64,000 nucleotides of DNA from assembly GCF_015350995.1 (NCBI RefSeq), contig NZ_JADKRW010000001.1:633702-697701 (forward strand). The letters are read 5' to 3'. Position numbers and translations under genes: made by a program. Positions 24,800 through 32,962 of the stretch are shown one piece after another (within the stretch, counting starts at the first letter, position 1; every line of letters begins with the position of its first letter). Origin of the DNA: Curtobacterium sp. VKM Ac-1393 (lineage in GTDB: Bacteria; Actinomycetota; Actinomycetes; Actinomycetales; Microbacteriaceae). The notes below the pieces were generated by a model. The model made no database searches. It saw only the letters and a list, made by a program, of their open reading frames with translations, and was not told where the DNA came from.

Positions 24800-25654
24800 A
24801 TGATCAAACTGCGAGCGGGTGTCGACGTACAGCAGGTCATTGAGACGCTCCGCGACCTGAGTCGGAGCCTCTCGAACATCCGCGGCAGGGGTGGTGTGAC
24901 GCCGCGACGCATGTACGAATGGCGTGTGTGGAGTGCCGACGCTATCCGGCGCGCCAGCCTGTTGCTTCCCGAACGGGAGCTGGAGCGAGTCGTCCTGGGA
25001 AGTCGATTCACGATGCTGCACTCGACCGATCCGAACAACGCGCTGATCGACGCGGAGCTCGACTTTCGCGCCCGTGGCCTTGCAGACGCTGCCGATGAGC
25101 TGGAGCTCGAGTGGTCGAAGTGGCACTCCGGGCAGGGGACAGCAATCATCCTCGACACGAACGTGTTCATGGAGTACGGCACGCGGGTGCGGCTGGTGGA
25201 CTGGCACGACCTGGCGGATCTGACCTACCGTCCGCCCGTGGTGGTGCTTATCCCGATTCAGGTGGTCGAGGAACTGGATGTGTTGAAAGACCGCGGCAGC
25301 GACAACCAGAAGCGGGCGACGGCGCGCGCGGTGCTGCGATGGCTGGACAGGTCCTTCCCGCTTGGGCAGGACAGCATCCACATGACCGGCGCCGGCGTCC
25401 CGGACGGTGAGGGTGCCACGTTACGAGTGTGGGTGGACGACGTCGACCGAGTGCCGATGCCACGCGCAGACGCCGACATCATCGACCGAGTACTGGGTTT
25501 GCGTGGCTTCACCGCACGCACCCTGCTGATCAGCCAAGACCGCAGCATGCAATTGCGGGCCCGATCGTCGGGCATCGACGCCCGACACCTCCAGCGGGCT
25601 CGGGTACCGGAAGAGCCGACGACCGAGAAGCCAGCGACCGCGGGGTCACGCTGA
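24800..25654 (+). CDS. PIN-domain ribonuclease-like protein
   Basis: 284 residues. The first 110 are helical (QQVIETLRDLSRSLSNIRGRGGVTP) and of unknown role. From about 112 a PIN domain follows: AIILDTNVFMEYG (Asp119), IPIQVVEELDVLKDRG (acidic residue 157/158), ADADIIDRVLGL and LISQDRSMQLRARSSGI, supplying the four acidic metal ligands. The late motifs resemble the PIN domain joined to PhoH-type proteins more than small VapC toxins. The ATG 24800 is the likely start, with GGAAG upstream. A nucleic-acid-cleaving defence or stress role is plausible from the island context. Confidence 0.82.
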   Translation: MIKLRAGVDVQQVIETLRDLSRSLSNIRGRGGVTPRRMYEWRVWSADAIRRASLLLPERELERVVLGSRFTMLHSTDPNNALIDAELDFRARGLADAADELELEWSKWHSGQGTAIILDTNVFMEYGTRVRLVDWHDLADLTYRPPVVVLIPIQVVEELDVLKDRGSDNQKRATARAVLRWLDRSFPLGQDSIHMTGAGVPDGEGATLRVWVDDVDRVPMPRADADIIDRVLGLRGFTARTLLISQDRSMQLRARSSGIDARHLQRARVPEEPTTEKPATAGSR

Positions 25655-26113
25655 CTGACGACTCCCTCGCAGGCCCATCCCCTCAACAGGCGGCGACCGA
25701 TGGGGTCCAGCGTCCGTCCTGGGCCCGAGCGTCGTTCCCGTCGCTCACCTGAACCATCCACCAACGCGCGCGGTGAAGCGATGCCACCGACACGCTCCAA
25801 CACGTCGAGCACCACCGGCACGACGCCACCACCGAAGGTGAAGCTCTCACCGAACGATCCCCACGAGGTGGTCGACTTCCAGCGACACGTCAGCGATGAT
25901 CCGTCCCAGGCCGTACCCGGGAAGCAGGGGCTGCGCTCCTGGCCGACTAGCGTGCGATCGAAACGCAGCGCGGCGCTGGTCTCCGTCGCGAGCGCCCCGC
26001 CGATGCGCTTCTCCGGCGGCGGCTACCGGGAAGCCATGAAGGGCGACCTGAAGGGGTGGTTCGGGTGGACGGTCCGAACCGCGAGCATGCAAGACGCCCC
26101 CACGCGAAGGTGT
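25655..26113. other. 459-base stretch without a confident gene
   Basis: Open frames exist on both strands, but none has convincing composition. The minus strand at about 25850-25900 reads DVSLEVDHLV, reminiscent of the His-containing core of HNH nucleases, but the frame stops six residues later and neither the Cys pairs nor the rest of the domain can be found. It may be eroded coding sequence. Confidence 0.4.
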
Positions 26114-26971
26114 TCAGTCCGCTGGCGTTTTCTCGCTCTGCGCACCGTCGGTTCCGGCGAAATCGCCGGGCACATTTGGCAGTTTCCAGTTGTGGCTATC
26201 CAGGTACCGATGCAGCAGCTTCAAAGAGGATGTTCGGTTCAGATGCCCGGTTACTGCGGATGCAGGAGCCCCGCTGGCGAGGAGTCCGAGAACCAAGAGC
26301 CGAATGAGGATCGGATCGTGGGCGCTATCGATGCGGCCACGGATTGTTCGTCGCGTCGGCTGCGGTTCGATGCTGGCGAGCCGCTGCACTGCGACGGCGA
26401 GCTTCTGCGCGTTCTGTGAGTGCGCTAGCCATGAGCGGAGCACCCTGACGGCGTCATTGCTCATCGCGTCGGCGGCGATCGCGGTCGCGTGCTGAGCGGC
26501 GACCCAGTCCGTGTGCGGCCAGTCCGACGTGTGCTCACCGACGAACCATTCGTTGAGTCTGTCAAGCGACACGGCACCCGCGCTCCCCGCCTCGCGGAGG
26601 TAGCGACTGAGGTGGTCGGCCCCGTGGAGTATCCACCGCGAGGCATCCATCCATTCGGCGCTACGGCCGAATCGCCTCGATTTCCAGAGACTCCTGAGGA
26701 CGAGACCGAGTTCGGTGCGGCTCTGTTCCCTCGGGTTCTGAAGCGCGGCGTCTTCTGCGGTGAGGAGCTCGCCGTCGGAGATGACTGTCAGCGTCAAGTC
26801 GGGGTAATCGTCGTCCACGATGTCTGTTTCGGTGCGGATGACGCGTTGGTCTGCGCGTTCGAACTCCAGAGCCTTCTGCTAGATACTCATTACGCATCTG
26901 CCGGCGGCCGCGATGAGTCGGCCGAGCGTGTCAAGCATCTGCACTTCAGCGGGGGAGTACTGGTCAACCAT
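26114..26971 (-). pseudogene. Unknown protein gene interrupted by an in-frame TAG
   Basis: From ATG 26971 the frame reads MVDQYSPAEVQMLDTLGRLI, meets TAG at 26879-26881 (codon 31), then continues in the same frame with QKALEFERADQRVIRTETDI and about 235 further residues, soluble and rich in Trp, Arg and Ala, to 26114. A -10-like TAGAGT lies 6 bases before the ATG (26978-26983), supporting that start. Either a single nonsense change has split the gene, or translation starts again at GTG 26818, giving a 234-residue protein. No family recognised. Divergent from the nuclease gene. Confidence 0.6.
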
Positions 26972-26977
26972 ACCAAC

Positions 26978-26983
26978 ACTCTA
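26978..26983 (-). promoter_or_regulatory. Leaderless-type -10 box for the TAG-interrupted gene
   Basis: TAGAGT on the minus strand, 6 bases before ATG 26971, the same spacing as at nucS and other genes here. No convincing -35 is seen. Confidence 0.5.
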
Positions 26984-27082
26984 AGCACGACTCCCGACAT
27001 GCATTCGCGCACAACGGCCCGTCTCGATGCCGATCGTTCAACGGCACGCCGGCGGCTGCAACTTCGCTGGCAAGCTCATCGT

Positions 27083-28252
27083 GTGACGACCGACTCCCCC
27101 TCTCACCGGGTACACCGCTTCGAGGTGGTATCGGCGAACGAGCTGCCTGAAATGAACCGTTTACAGAGATCGTTCTTTTCGAAGCACTACCGGCCAGGGT
27201 TCCTTCGGGGCGATGCGATCGACGTCGACGGGCAGTTCGGCTACCCCGTCGTCATGCTGCACGAGCTCCTAGCTGAGTGGGACCTTGAACCCAAGACGGC
27301 GATGGAGGGGGTGGCTCGCATCATCGACGCGTACCCGAAATCCGTGGCTCAAAGTGAAGCACGACAGTGCCTGGCCGACATGCACTACCTCCGGGAGGAG
27401 TGGGCCGATGCGTTGAAGCTGACGTACGGTTTCCGACGGCTCGTTGCCTTCGTCGGTCTCAGCGACCTGTTGCAGCCACGTGCGGAAGCGTGGGAGATCA
27501 TGCGGTGGGGATCCTCAAACATCACCAAGGCGGGCTGGCAAAACCTCGACGCGGCGCTTGATGACCTTCAGGAGACGCTCGACAGCTTCCACGACGCGCA
27601 CGGAATCAGCATCGTCGGGCATTTTTGGAGGCGACTGCATGCCAACGAAACCACACAAGCGATAGCGCAGAGCCTTTACGACCTGATCGGTTCCGACTAC
27701 TCGGTGGAACAGATCGTTCAGCTCATCGATCACGGCCGTGCAGTCGGCCCGTACCCCCTGACCGCGTTCGAGGGCTTCGCAGGCTACGAGCGTCCCATCC
27801 CAGCAGCTTGGAACCGCAGTAATCCGTACGCCTTCGAGGGCGTGATCCGAGCGCTCTGCAGGCCCCTGTTCCGCGAATCGGAGAACCGTGCGCGTGAGGC
27901 CGCTGGACTCCCGCGCGTCGGCGAGGGCCTGGTGTCGGAGACACGTCTGCTGCATCAACTACGCGCTGCGTTCCCCGACGAGCGAATCGACCACCAGGTA
28001 CGGCCATCTTGGCTGGCGCCACAGTCTCTCGACATGGTGCTCCGCGGGCGAAACGTCGCAATCGAGTACCAGGGAGCCCAACACTCGCGCCCGGTGGAGT
28101 TCTTCGGCGGACGGGAGGCTTTCGAGCGGCAGCAGCAGCGCGACGCTACGAAGCGTTGCTTGTGCGCTGCGCACGGGATGACCCTGGTCGAGGTCCACCC
28201 CGATTACCTGCTAGATGACATCGTTGGAAAGGTACGCCACGCTCTCGAGTAG
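27083..28252 (+). CDS. PD-(D/E)XK-type nuclease-domain protein, function unknown
   Basis: 389 residues from GTG 27083. The N-terminal 280 residues are helical with no recognised domain (NRLQRSFFSKHYRPGFLRGD, YLREEWADALKLTYGFRRLV). The C-terminal 110 form a restriction-endonuclease-like core: Asp317 in SLDMVL, then Glu328 and Gln330 in VAIEYQGAQH, matching D-x(n)-E-x-Q, and DATKRCLCAAHGMTLVEVHPDY. Such C-terminal nucleases occur in defence and mobile genes. It starts 112 bases from the interrupted gene on the opposite strand. Cellular role unknown. Confidence 0.78.
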   Translation: MTTDSPSHRVHRFEVVSANELPEMNRLQRSFFSKHYRPGFLRGDAIDVDGQFGYPVVMLHELLAEWDLEPKTAMEGVARIIDAYPKSVAQSEARQCLADMHYLREEWADALKLTYGFRRLVAFVGLSDLLQPRAEAWEIMRWGSSNITKAGWQNLDAALDDLQETLDSFHDAHGISIVGHFWRRLHANETTQAIAQSLYDLIGSDYSVEQIVQLIDHGRAVGPYPLTAFEGFAGYERPIPAAWNRSNPYAFEGVIRALCRPLFRESENRAREAAGLPRVGEGLVSETRLLHQLRAAFPDERIDHQVRPSWLAPQSLDMVLRGRNVAIEYQGAQHSRPVEFFGGREAFERQQQRDATKRCLCAAHGMTLVEVHPDYLLDDIVGKVRHALE

Positions 28253-28364
28253 CCACACCACTCAGGGCAGCCGCCCAATCCGCATTTCCAACACATCGCT
28301 ATGTAAACGGACTCAGCCACGGTGCGGTAGCTGATCCCCATGCGGGCGCCTCTCGTCGATCGCC

Positions 28365-28673
28365 TTAGCGCCCCATGAGCAACGCGACCGCCGTCCAGCC
28401 GACCATCGACACCCAGACCGCAATGAGCAGCGGTGAGGTAAGAACCGAGCGTCGCACTGGTTTACGGTGCCGTGCGTGCAAGATGCTAAGCACGGCACAG
28501 AGCAACAGCCTCGCGATAGCGACACTTCAGACGGCCCACCAGCAGCCGCCGAGGGAGAGCACGAACGCTAGCCGACCTCCCTGTGCTGGCAGGAGGAGAC
28601 CCGCACCCACCCGGTCCGCCACTTCTTCAATGCTGAGGCGGGCGCCTCGGTGGTTCCCGAGGTCGCCGTCCAT
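28365..28673 (-). pseudogene. Small two-helix membrane protein gene interrupted by an in-frame TGA
   Basis: From ATG 28673 the frame reads MDGDLGNHRGARLSIEEVAD, later GGCWWAV, then TGA at 28527-28529, then continues in frame with SVAIARLLLCAVLSIL and RKPVRRS and a second hydrophobic segment (LTSPLLIAVWVSMVGWTAV) to TAA at 28365. Read through, it would be about 102 residues with two membrane helices, the first spanning the stop. Most likely a decayed gene. No selenocysteine context is evident. No ribosome-binding site is obvious either, so even the start is uncertain. Confidence 0.45.
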
Positions 28674-28879
28674 GCTCGACCGCGCTGCTGCCGAAGTCCT
28701 CTCGCTTGCCCGCATCAAGGAAGCGATGTTGGCGGTCGGTCATACCCGGAACGCGCTGCACCAGCTCGACAGCTGGGAGTCCAGACGCACCACCGGCAAG
28801 TTCGGGCGATGAAGGCGCACACGGAACCGGTCCACCGTGCGCCGGATCCTCGGTCTGGCGGAATCCGGACGGCGTGGGA
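28674..28879. other. Right end of the island, no gene seen
   Basis: Similarity to the left edge (21662 onward) begins at 28852, just downstream of the intact LacI stop. Upstream of that I see only unsupported open frames. Confidence 0.45.
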
Positions 28880-30007
28880 TCAGCGCGCAGCCGGCGGCGG
28901 CCCCGTCGTGTCCCCCACTCGCAACTCCGAGGTGAACGACGCCGGCTGCGGCTCCGCCCCCTCGAGCATGGCCAGAGCGGCACGGGCAGCAGCTTGGCCC
29001 TTCTGCACGAACGGCTGCACGAGCGTGGTCAGGTGCCGGATCGGGGTGCGGTGGAGCAGGCTGTCGTCCACCGTGATGCCGTCGAACCCGACGACACTGA
29101 CGTCCTCGGGCACCCGGAGTCCGGCATCGAGTGCGGCCGAGATCACCCCGACGGCGATCAGGTCGCTCTGCGCGATCACCGCGGTGGGGTGGGGGCCGTC
29201 AGGTGCGAACAGCTCGACGCCGGCCAGGCGCCCCTCTTCCACCGAACTCCCCGCCGTCTCGACCGCTACTGCGGAGGGGTAGACCTGGCGCACACCCCGC
29301 AGGCGTTCGAGCGTCGTGAAGGCGATGCCCGAAGCGAACCGGGCGTCGTCGATGGGGCCCCGCCGACGAGCAGCGTCGAGCGGTAGCGTCACCACCGTGA
29401 CCGCAGTGTGCCCGAGGTCCTGCAGGTACGCGGCAGCACGGCGTGAGGCATCTCGGTTGTCGAGTTGGACGGGCACGGCACCCTCGATCTCGTCCGCCTC
29501 GATCGCGACCACAGGGATCTGCCGACGCCGTAGCACCGCGACGGCGGGGTCGATCCGGACGTTGCACCCGACGAGCACGACGGCGTCCATCGGGGCGTCG
29601 ACCAGCGGGCCAGCACCTTGCTCGTCGTCGAGCGGACTCCGCACCAGCAACAGGGACACCCCCGCGGCACCCGCGACCTCGGCGATGCCGTCGAGCGTCA
29701 GGACGTTGACCGGATCACGGAAGGCATCGCTCAGACGCTCGTCCATCACGACGCCGATGACACCGGAACGACCGCGGCGCAGCGAACGGGCGCGGGGATC
29801 CGGGCCGCCGTAGCCGAGGTCGGCGGCAGCGGCGAGTACGCGGGCCTTGGCGTCCTCGGACACCGGGCCGAGACCACTGAAGGCGAGCGACGCCGTCGAC
29901 GGCGCGACACCGGCGGCACGGGCCACCGCTGCCAGCGTCGGGCGCGACGGACGTGCAGCGCCGCCGCGGGAACGCGACGCGCCGGGTCCTGTTGCCGGTT
30001 CGTCCAT
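28880..30007 (-). CDS. LacI-family transcriptional regulator
   Basis: 375 residues. HTH at about 24-70 (TLAAVARAAGVAPSTASLAFSG, with the hinge helix region), then a periplasmic-binding-like ligand domain (SGVIGVVMDERLSD, VVLVGCN, GHTAVTVVTLPLD, VIAQSDLIAVGVISAALDAGLRVPEDVSVVGFDG). Divergent from an MFS transporter; a 16-bp palindrome lies between them. It probably represses itself and the transporter, released by a sugar-like or other small ligand. Its 3' end is the intact counterpart of the fragment at 21662-21939, and the island abuts its stop codon. Confidence 0.95.
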   Translation of the reverse strand: MDEPATGPGASRSRGGAARPSRPTLAAVARAAGVAPSTASLAFSGLGPVSEDAKARVLAAAADLGYGGPDPRARSLRRGRSGVIGVVMDERLSDAFRDPVNVLTLDGIAEVAGAAGVSLLLVRSPLDDEQGAGPLVDAPMDAVVLVGCNVRIDPAVAVLRRRQIPVVAIEADEIEGAVPVQLDNRDASRRAAAYLQDLGHTAVTVVTLPLDAARRRGPIDDARFASGIAFTTLERLRGVRQVYPSAVAVETAGSSVEEGRLAGVELFAPDGPHPTAVIAQSDLIAVGVISAALDAGLRVPEDVSVVGFDGITVDDSLLHRTPIRHLTTLVQPFVQKGQAAARAALAMLEGAEPQPASFTSELRVGDTTGPPPAAR

Positions 30008-30034
30008 CGCCCGTTAGCGTAGCGGGAACGAGCG

Positions 30035-30050
30035 GTCGAATCGATTCGAC
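30035..30050. promoter_or_regulatory. LacI operator palindrome
   Basis: GTCGAATCGATTCGAC is a perfect 16-bp palindrome with a central CG, as in LacI/GalR operators. It lies 28 bases from the LacI start and 62 from the MFS start, so one dimer could control both. Confidence 0.75.
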
Positions 30051-30112
30051 AACCGCAATGCCAACACCAGAACGCGCACCACCACGCGAGCCGCAGCACG
30101 ATGGGAAGCACC

Positions 30113-31426
30113 ATGACGACGCCGTCCACCCGCACCGTCCCGACCACCAGGGCCTGGATCATCGCGGTGTTCGTGGTGTTCACCCTGTCCGGGCTCGACA
30201 TCGCGACGTGGCTGGGCCGGATCCCGAGCGTCCGCGACTCCCTGGGGGCGAGCACCTTCGAGATGGGCCTGCTCGTGCTCGGCATGGCGGTCGGCTCGAT
30301 CGGCGGGCTGACCTTCGCCGGGCACATCGTCGCGAAGCTCGGAGCACGGCGGGGCGTGCAGGTGGCTGCGGCGTGCCTGGCGCTCGGCATGATCTTCGCC
30401 GGGGTGGCGGTCACGCTCGGGTGGGGCTTCGCCGCCATCTGGATCGCGCTCATCGCCTTCGGGTTCGGCAACGGCCTGTGCGATGTGTCGATGAACGTCT
30501 CCGGTGCCGCCGCCGAGAAGGCCGGCGGGCGCACGATCATGCCGCTGTTCCACGCCGCGTTCAGCCTCGGCACGCTCGCCGGCGCCGGGCTCGGTGCGCT
30601 GGCCGAGCGGCTCGAGATCCCGGTCTCTGTGCACTTCATCGTCCTGGTCGTCGTCACGAGCGCCGCGATGCTCGTCGCCGTCACGAAGTTCCAGGACGAG
30701 CACCTCGTCGAGCAGCCGGTCTCCACCGACACCAGCCCCGTCGCGACGCCGCTCACCCGCATGCAGGTCTGGGCGCAGCCGTCGACGATCCTCATCGGCG
30801 TGATCGTGCTCGGCATGGCCCTGGCCGAGGGCTCCGCGAACGACTGGCTGCCCCTCGCGATGATCGACGGCCACGGGCTCGACAACGCCGCGGGCGCCGG
30901 CGTCCTCACGGTGTTCCTCGCCGCGATGACCGTCGGCCGCGTCGCCGGCAGCCCGCTGATCGACAAGTTCGGCCGTGTGCCGATCCTGCGCATCAGCGCC
31001 GCCGTCGCGGTGGTCGGCCTCGGCATGCTCATCTTCATCGAGAACGTGCCGCTCGCGATCGTGGGTGTCGTGCTCTGGGGCCTCGGTGCCAGCCTCGGCT
31101 TCCCGATGGGCATGTCCGCAGCCGCCGACGATCCCCGCACCGCGGCCGCCAAGGTCAGCGCCGTGGCGACGATCGGCTACGTGGCGTTCCTGGCCGGGCC
31201 TCCCCTGATCGGGTTCCTCGGGGAGCACGTCGGACTGCTCGGTGCGCTCCTGGTCGTCTTCGTGTTCATCATCGCGGCCGGGCTGGCCTCGGGTGCAGCA
31301 CGTGAGACCGGCGCCGCAGCCCGACCCACCCGCGGAACCGACAAGACGAGCGGGACCACGAAGACGGCCAAGACCGACACGACCAGTGAGACCGACAAGA
31401 CGAGCGAGCACAGCAACCGCAGCTGA
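30113..31426 (+). CDS. MFS transporter, YbjJ-like
   Basis: 437 residues with 12 membrane segments. GLDIATWLGRIPSVRDSLGAS, then FEMGLLVLGMAVGSIGGLTFAG and NGLCDVSMNVSGAAAEKAGGRTIMPLFHAAFSLG, are typical of the YbjJ/FucP-like MFS subgroup. Start 30113 with GGAAG upstream. The last 30 residues are a hydrophilic tail of Lys/Thr/Asp/Ser with repeated TDKTS units, unusual for the family. A paralogue is at 49108-50340. Probably regulated by the divergent LacI; substrate unknown. Confidence 0.88.
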   Translation: MTTPSTRTVPTTRAWIIAVFVVFTLSGLDIATWLGRIPSVRDSLGASTFEMGLLVLGMAVGSIGGLTFAGHIVAKLGARRGVQVAAACLALGMIFAGVAVTLGWGFAAIWIALIAFGFGNGLCDVSMNVSGAAAEKAGGRTIMPLFHAAFSLGTLAGAGLGALAERLEIPVSVHFIVLVVVTSAAMLVAVTKFQDEHLVEQPVSTDTSPVATPLTRMQVWAQPSTILIGVIVLGMALAEGSANDWLPLAMIDGHGLDNAAGAGVLTVFLAAMTVGRVAGSPLIDKFGRVPILRISAAVAVVGLGMLIFIENVPLAIVGVVLWGLGASLGFPMGMSAAADDPRTAAAKVSAVATIGYVAFLAGPPLIGFLGEHVGLLGALLVVFVFIIAAGLASGAARETGAAARPTRGTDKTSGTTKTAKTDTTSETDKTSEHSNRS

Positions 31427-31438
31427 CGCAGCGAGCCC

Positions 31439-32962
31439 TCAGCCGCCGTCCCCGGCCCGCGCCCGCGTCGCCAGGTGCAGCGCGAGCCGGGTCTCCGGGT
31501 CGGACAGGTCGACCCCGAGCAGCCGTTCCACCCGCGCGATGCGGTCGGACACCGTGTTCCGGTGCACGCCGAGCACCGCGGCGGTCTCGGCGATCGACGA
31601 CTCCGCGTCCAGGTAGGCGGCGAGCGTCGTCAGGAGCGCGCCGCCACCGCGCTCGAGCGGTGCGAGCAACTGCCGCGACGCCGGCAGGAACGTGTCCGTC
31701 TGCGTCCACGCGAGCAGCAGTTGCGCGAGCCCGAGCCGGTCGACGTGCACGAAGTGCCCCGACTCCGGACGGCTGGCGGCCAGGCGGGCGGCGTCGCCGG
31801 CCTCGCCGAGCGTCCGGACCAGCCCGGCAGGGCCCGCCTGCAGACTGCCGACACCCACGTTGGTCTCCACGGTGGTGCGGAGCGTGTTCTGCGCGCGCCG
31901 CAGCCGACCCGCGATGTCGGCCACTGCCTCCCGGCCGGGCTCGTCGGGTTCCGACAGCCACAGCACCCAGCCGTCCGCCTGTTCGACGACGACCGCGTCG
32001 AGTCCCTCGGCGCGCACCGCGGCGTCCACCTGCTGGCGGTGCGCGACCAGGTCGACGCCCTGCCGCGCGACGACGCGCGCTCCGACGTGCCAGGCGTCCA
32101 GCCGCCACCCGGCGGCGATGGTGCGCTGCACGAGCTGCGGGGCGGGCGCCCCGTCGGCCGCGCGGAGTTCGTCGAGCATCGCCATCCGGTAGCGGGCGTC
32201 GCGCTCGTCGTCGAGCCGGGTGAGCAGCAGCCGGTGGCCGACGGCGACGGCCGCGACCCGCAGGGCACTCGCCACCACCTGCTGTTCGGCGGCGATCGGG
32301 ACGGACAGACCGACGGCCACCCAGGCGCGCGGTCCGATGCCGGTGCCGACCGGGATCGCCACGAGCGTCTCGTCGACGCCCTCGGCGATCAGCACGTCGC
32401 TCGTGCCGCCGCGCCGGACGAGCACGGCGCGGGCCGCGTCGTCGACGGCGGCTCCGCGGAGTGCCAGGCCGGAGGCGTCGAGGAACCGCACCGGGTGGCC
32501 GAGCGACCGGTCGAGCCGGGTGAACAGGTCGTCGAGTTCGGGGCCGGCGTCGAGCGCGACGCGGGCGGCGTCGAGAGCGGCCCGGGCCGCCGGACCCATC
32601 CCGGTGCCGATGAGTTCGTGCAGACGGACCGAGGTCGCCCACGGGTCCGGGGTGGCGAGCACGGCGACGCCGAGCCGGTCGGCGAGCGTCGTGGTGCCGG
32701 GGCCGAGCTCCAGCGATCCGTCGACGACGAGCATGGTGGTGCCGGCCGCGGAGGCCCGGCGCAGCAGCACGTCGAAGCGCGCGTCCGCGCGGTCGACGGG
32801 GGTGAGCAGCACGACGACGTCGTCGCCCTGCGACAGGGACCGGCCGACCTGGTCGGGGGTCCCCACCACACCGCGGACGCTCCGGACCACGGTGCCGCCG
32901 GGGCCGACGAGCAGGCGGGTACCGGACGGCAGCAGCGGCAGCAGGTCGCCGACGGCGTTCAC
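31439..32962 (-). CDS. PucR-family transcriptional regulator
   Basis: 507 residues. The last ~60 hold the PucR helix-turn-helix (ALLTTLAAYLDAESSIAETAAVLGVHRNTVSDRIARVERLLGVDL), preceded by a GGDEF-like-fold region (DAWHVGARVV, VVVEQADGWVLWLSE). The N-terminal part resembles PucR purine-catabolism sensors. GTG 32962 overlaps the stop of the DUF917 gene (GTGA), so it is the last gene of the hydantoin-type operon. PucR proteins usually activate purine, hydantoin or amino-acid catabolism, which fits its being the local regulator. Confidence 0.9.
   Translation of the reverse strand: MNAVGDLLPLLPSGTRLLVGPGGTVVRSVRGVVGTPDQVGRSLSQGDDVVVLLTPVDRADARFDVLLRRASAAGTTMLVVDGSLELGPGTTTLADRLGVAVLATPDPWATSVRLHELIGTGMGPAARAALDAARVALDAGPELDDLFTRLDRSLGHPVRFLDASGLALRGAAVDDAARAVLVRRGGTSDVLIAEGVDETLVAIPVGTGIGPRAWVAVGLSVPIAAEQQVVASALRVAAVAVGHRLLLTRLDDERDARYRMAMLDELRAADGAPAPQLVQRTIAAGWRLDAWHVGARVVARQGVDLVAHRQQVDAAVRAEGLDAVVVEQADGWVLWLSEPDEPGREAVADIAGRLRRAQNTLRTTVETNVGVGSLQAGPAGLVRTLGEAGDAARLAASRPESGHFVHVDRLGLAQLLLAWTQTDTFLPASRQLLAPLERGGGALLTTLAAYLDAESSIAETAAVLGVHRNTVSDRIARVERLLGVDLSDPETRLALHLATRARAGDGG

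Noticed and set aside
25847-26092. Possible HNH nuclease remnant (DVSLEVDHLV)
   Set aside because: A single short motif; no Cys pairs or downstream Asn/His and a stop shortly after, so chance cannot be excluded.
28365-28673. Selenocysteine read-through at the TGA
   Set aside because: No hairpin of SECIS type was recognised after the stop and the position lies within a membrane helix; decay is simpler.
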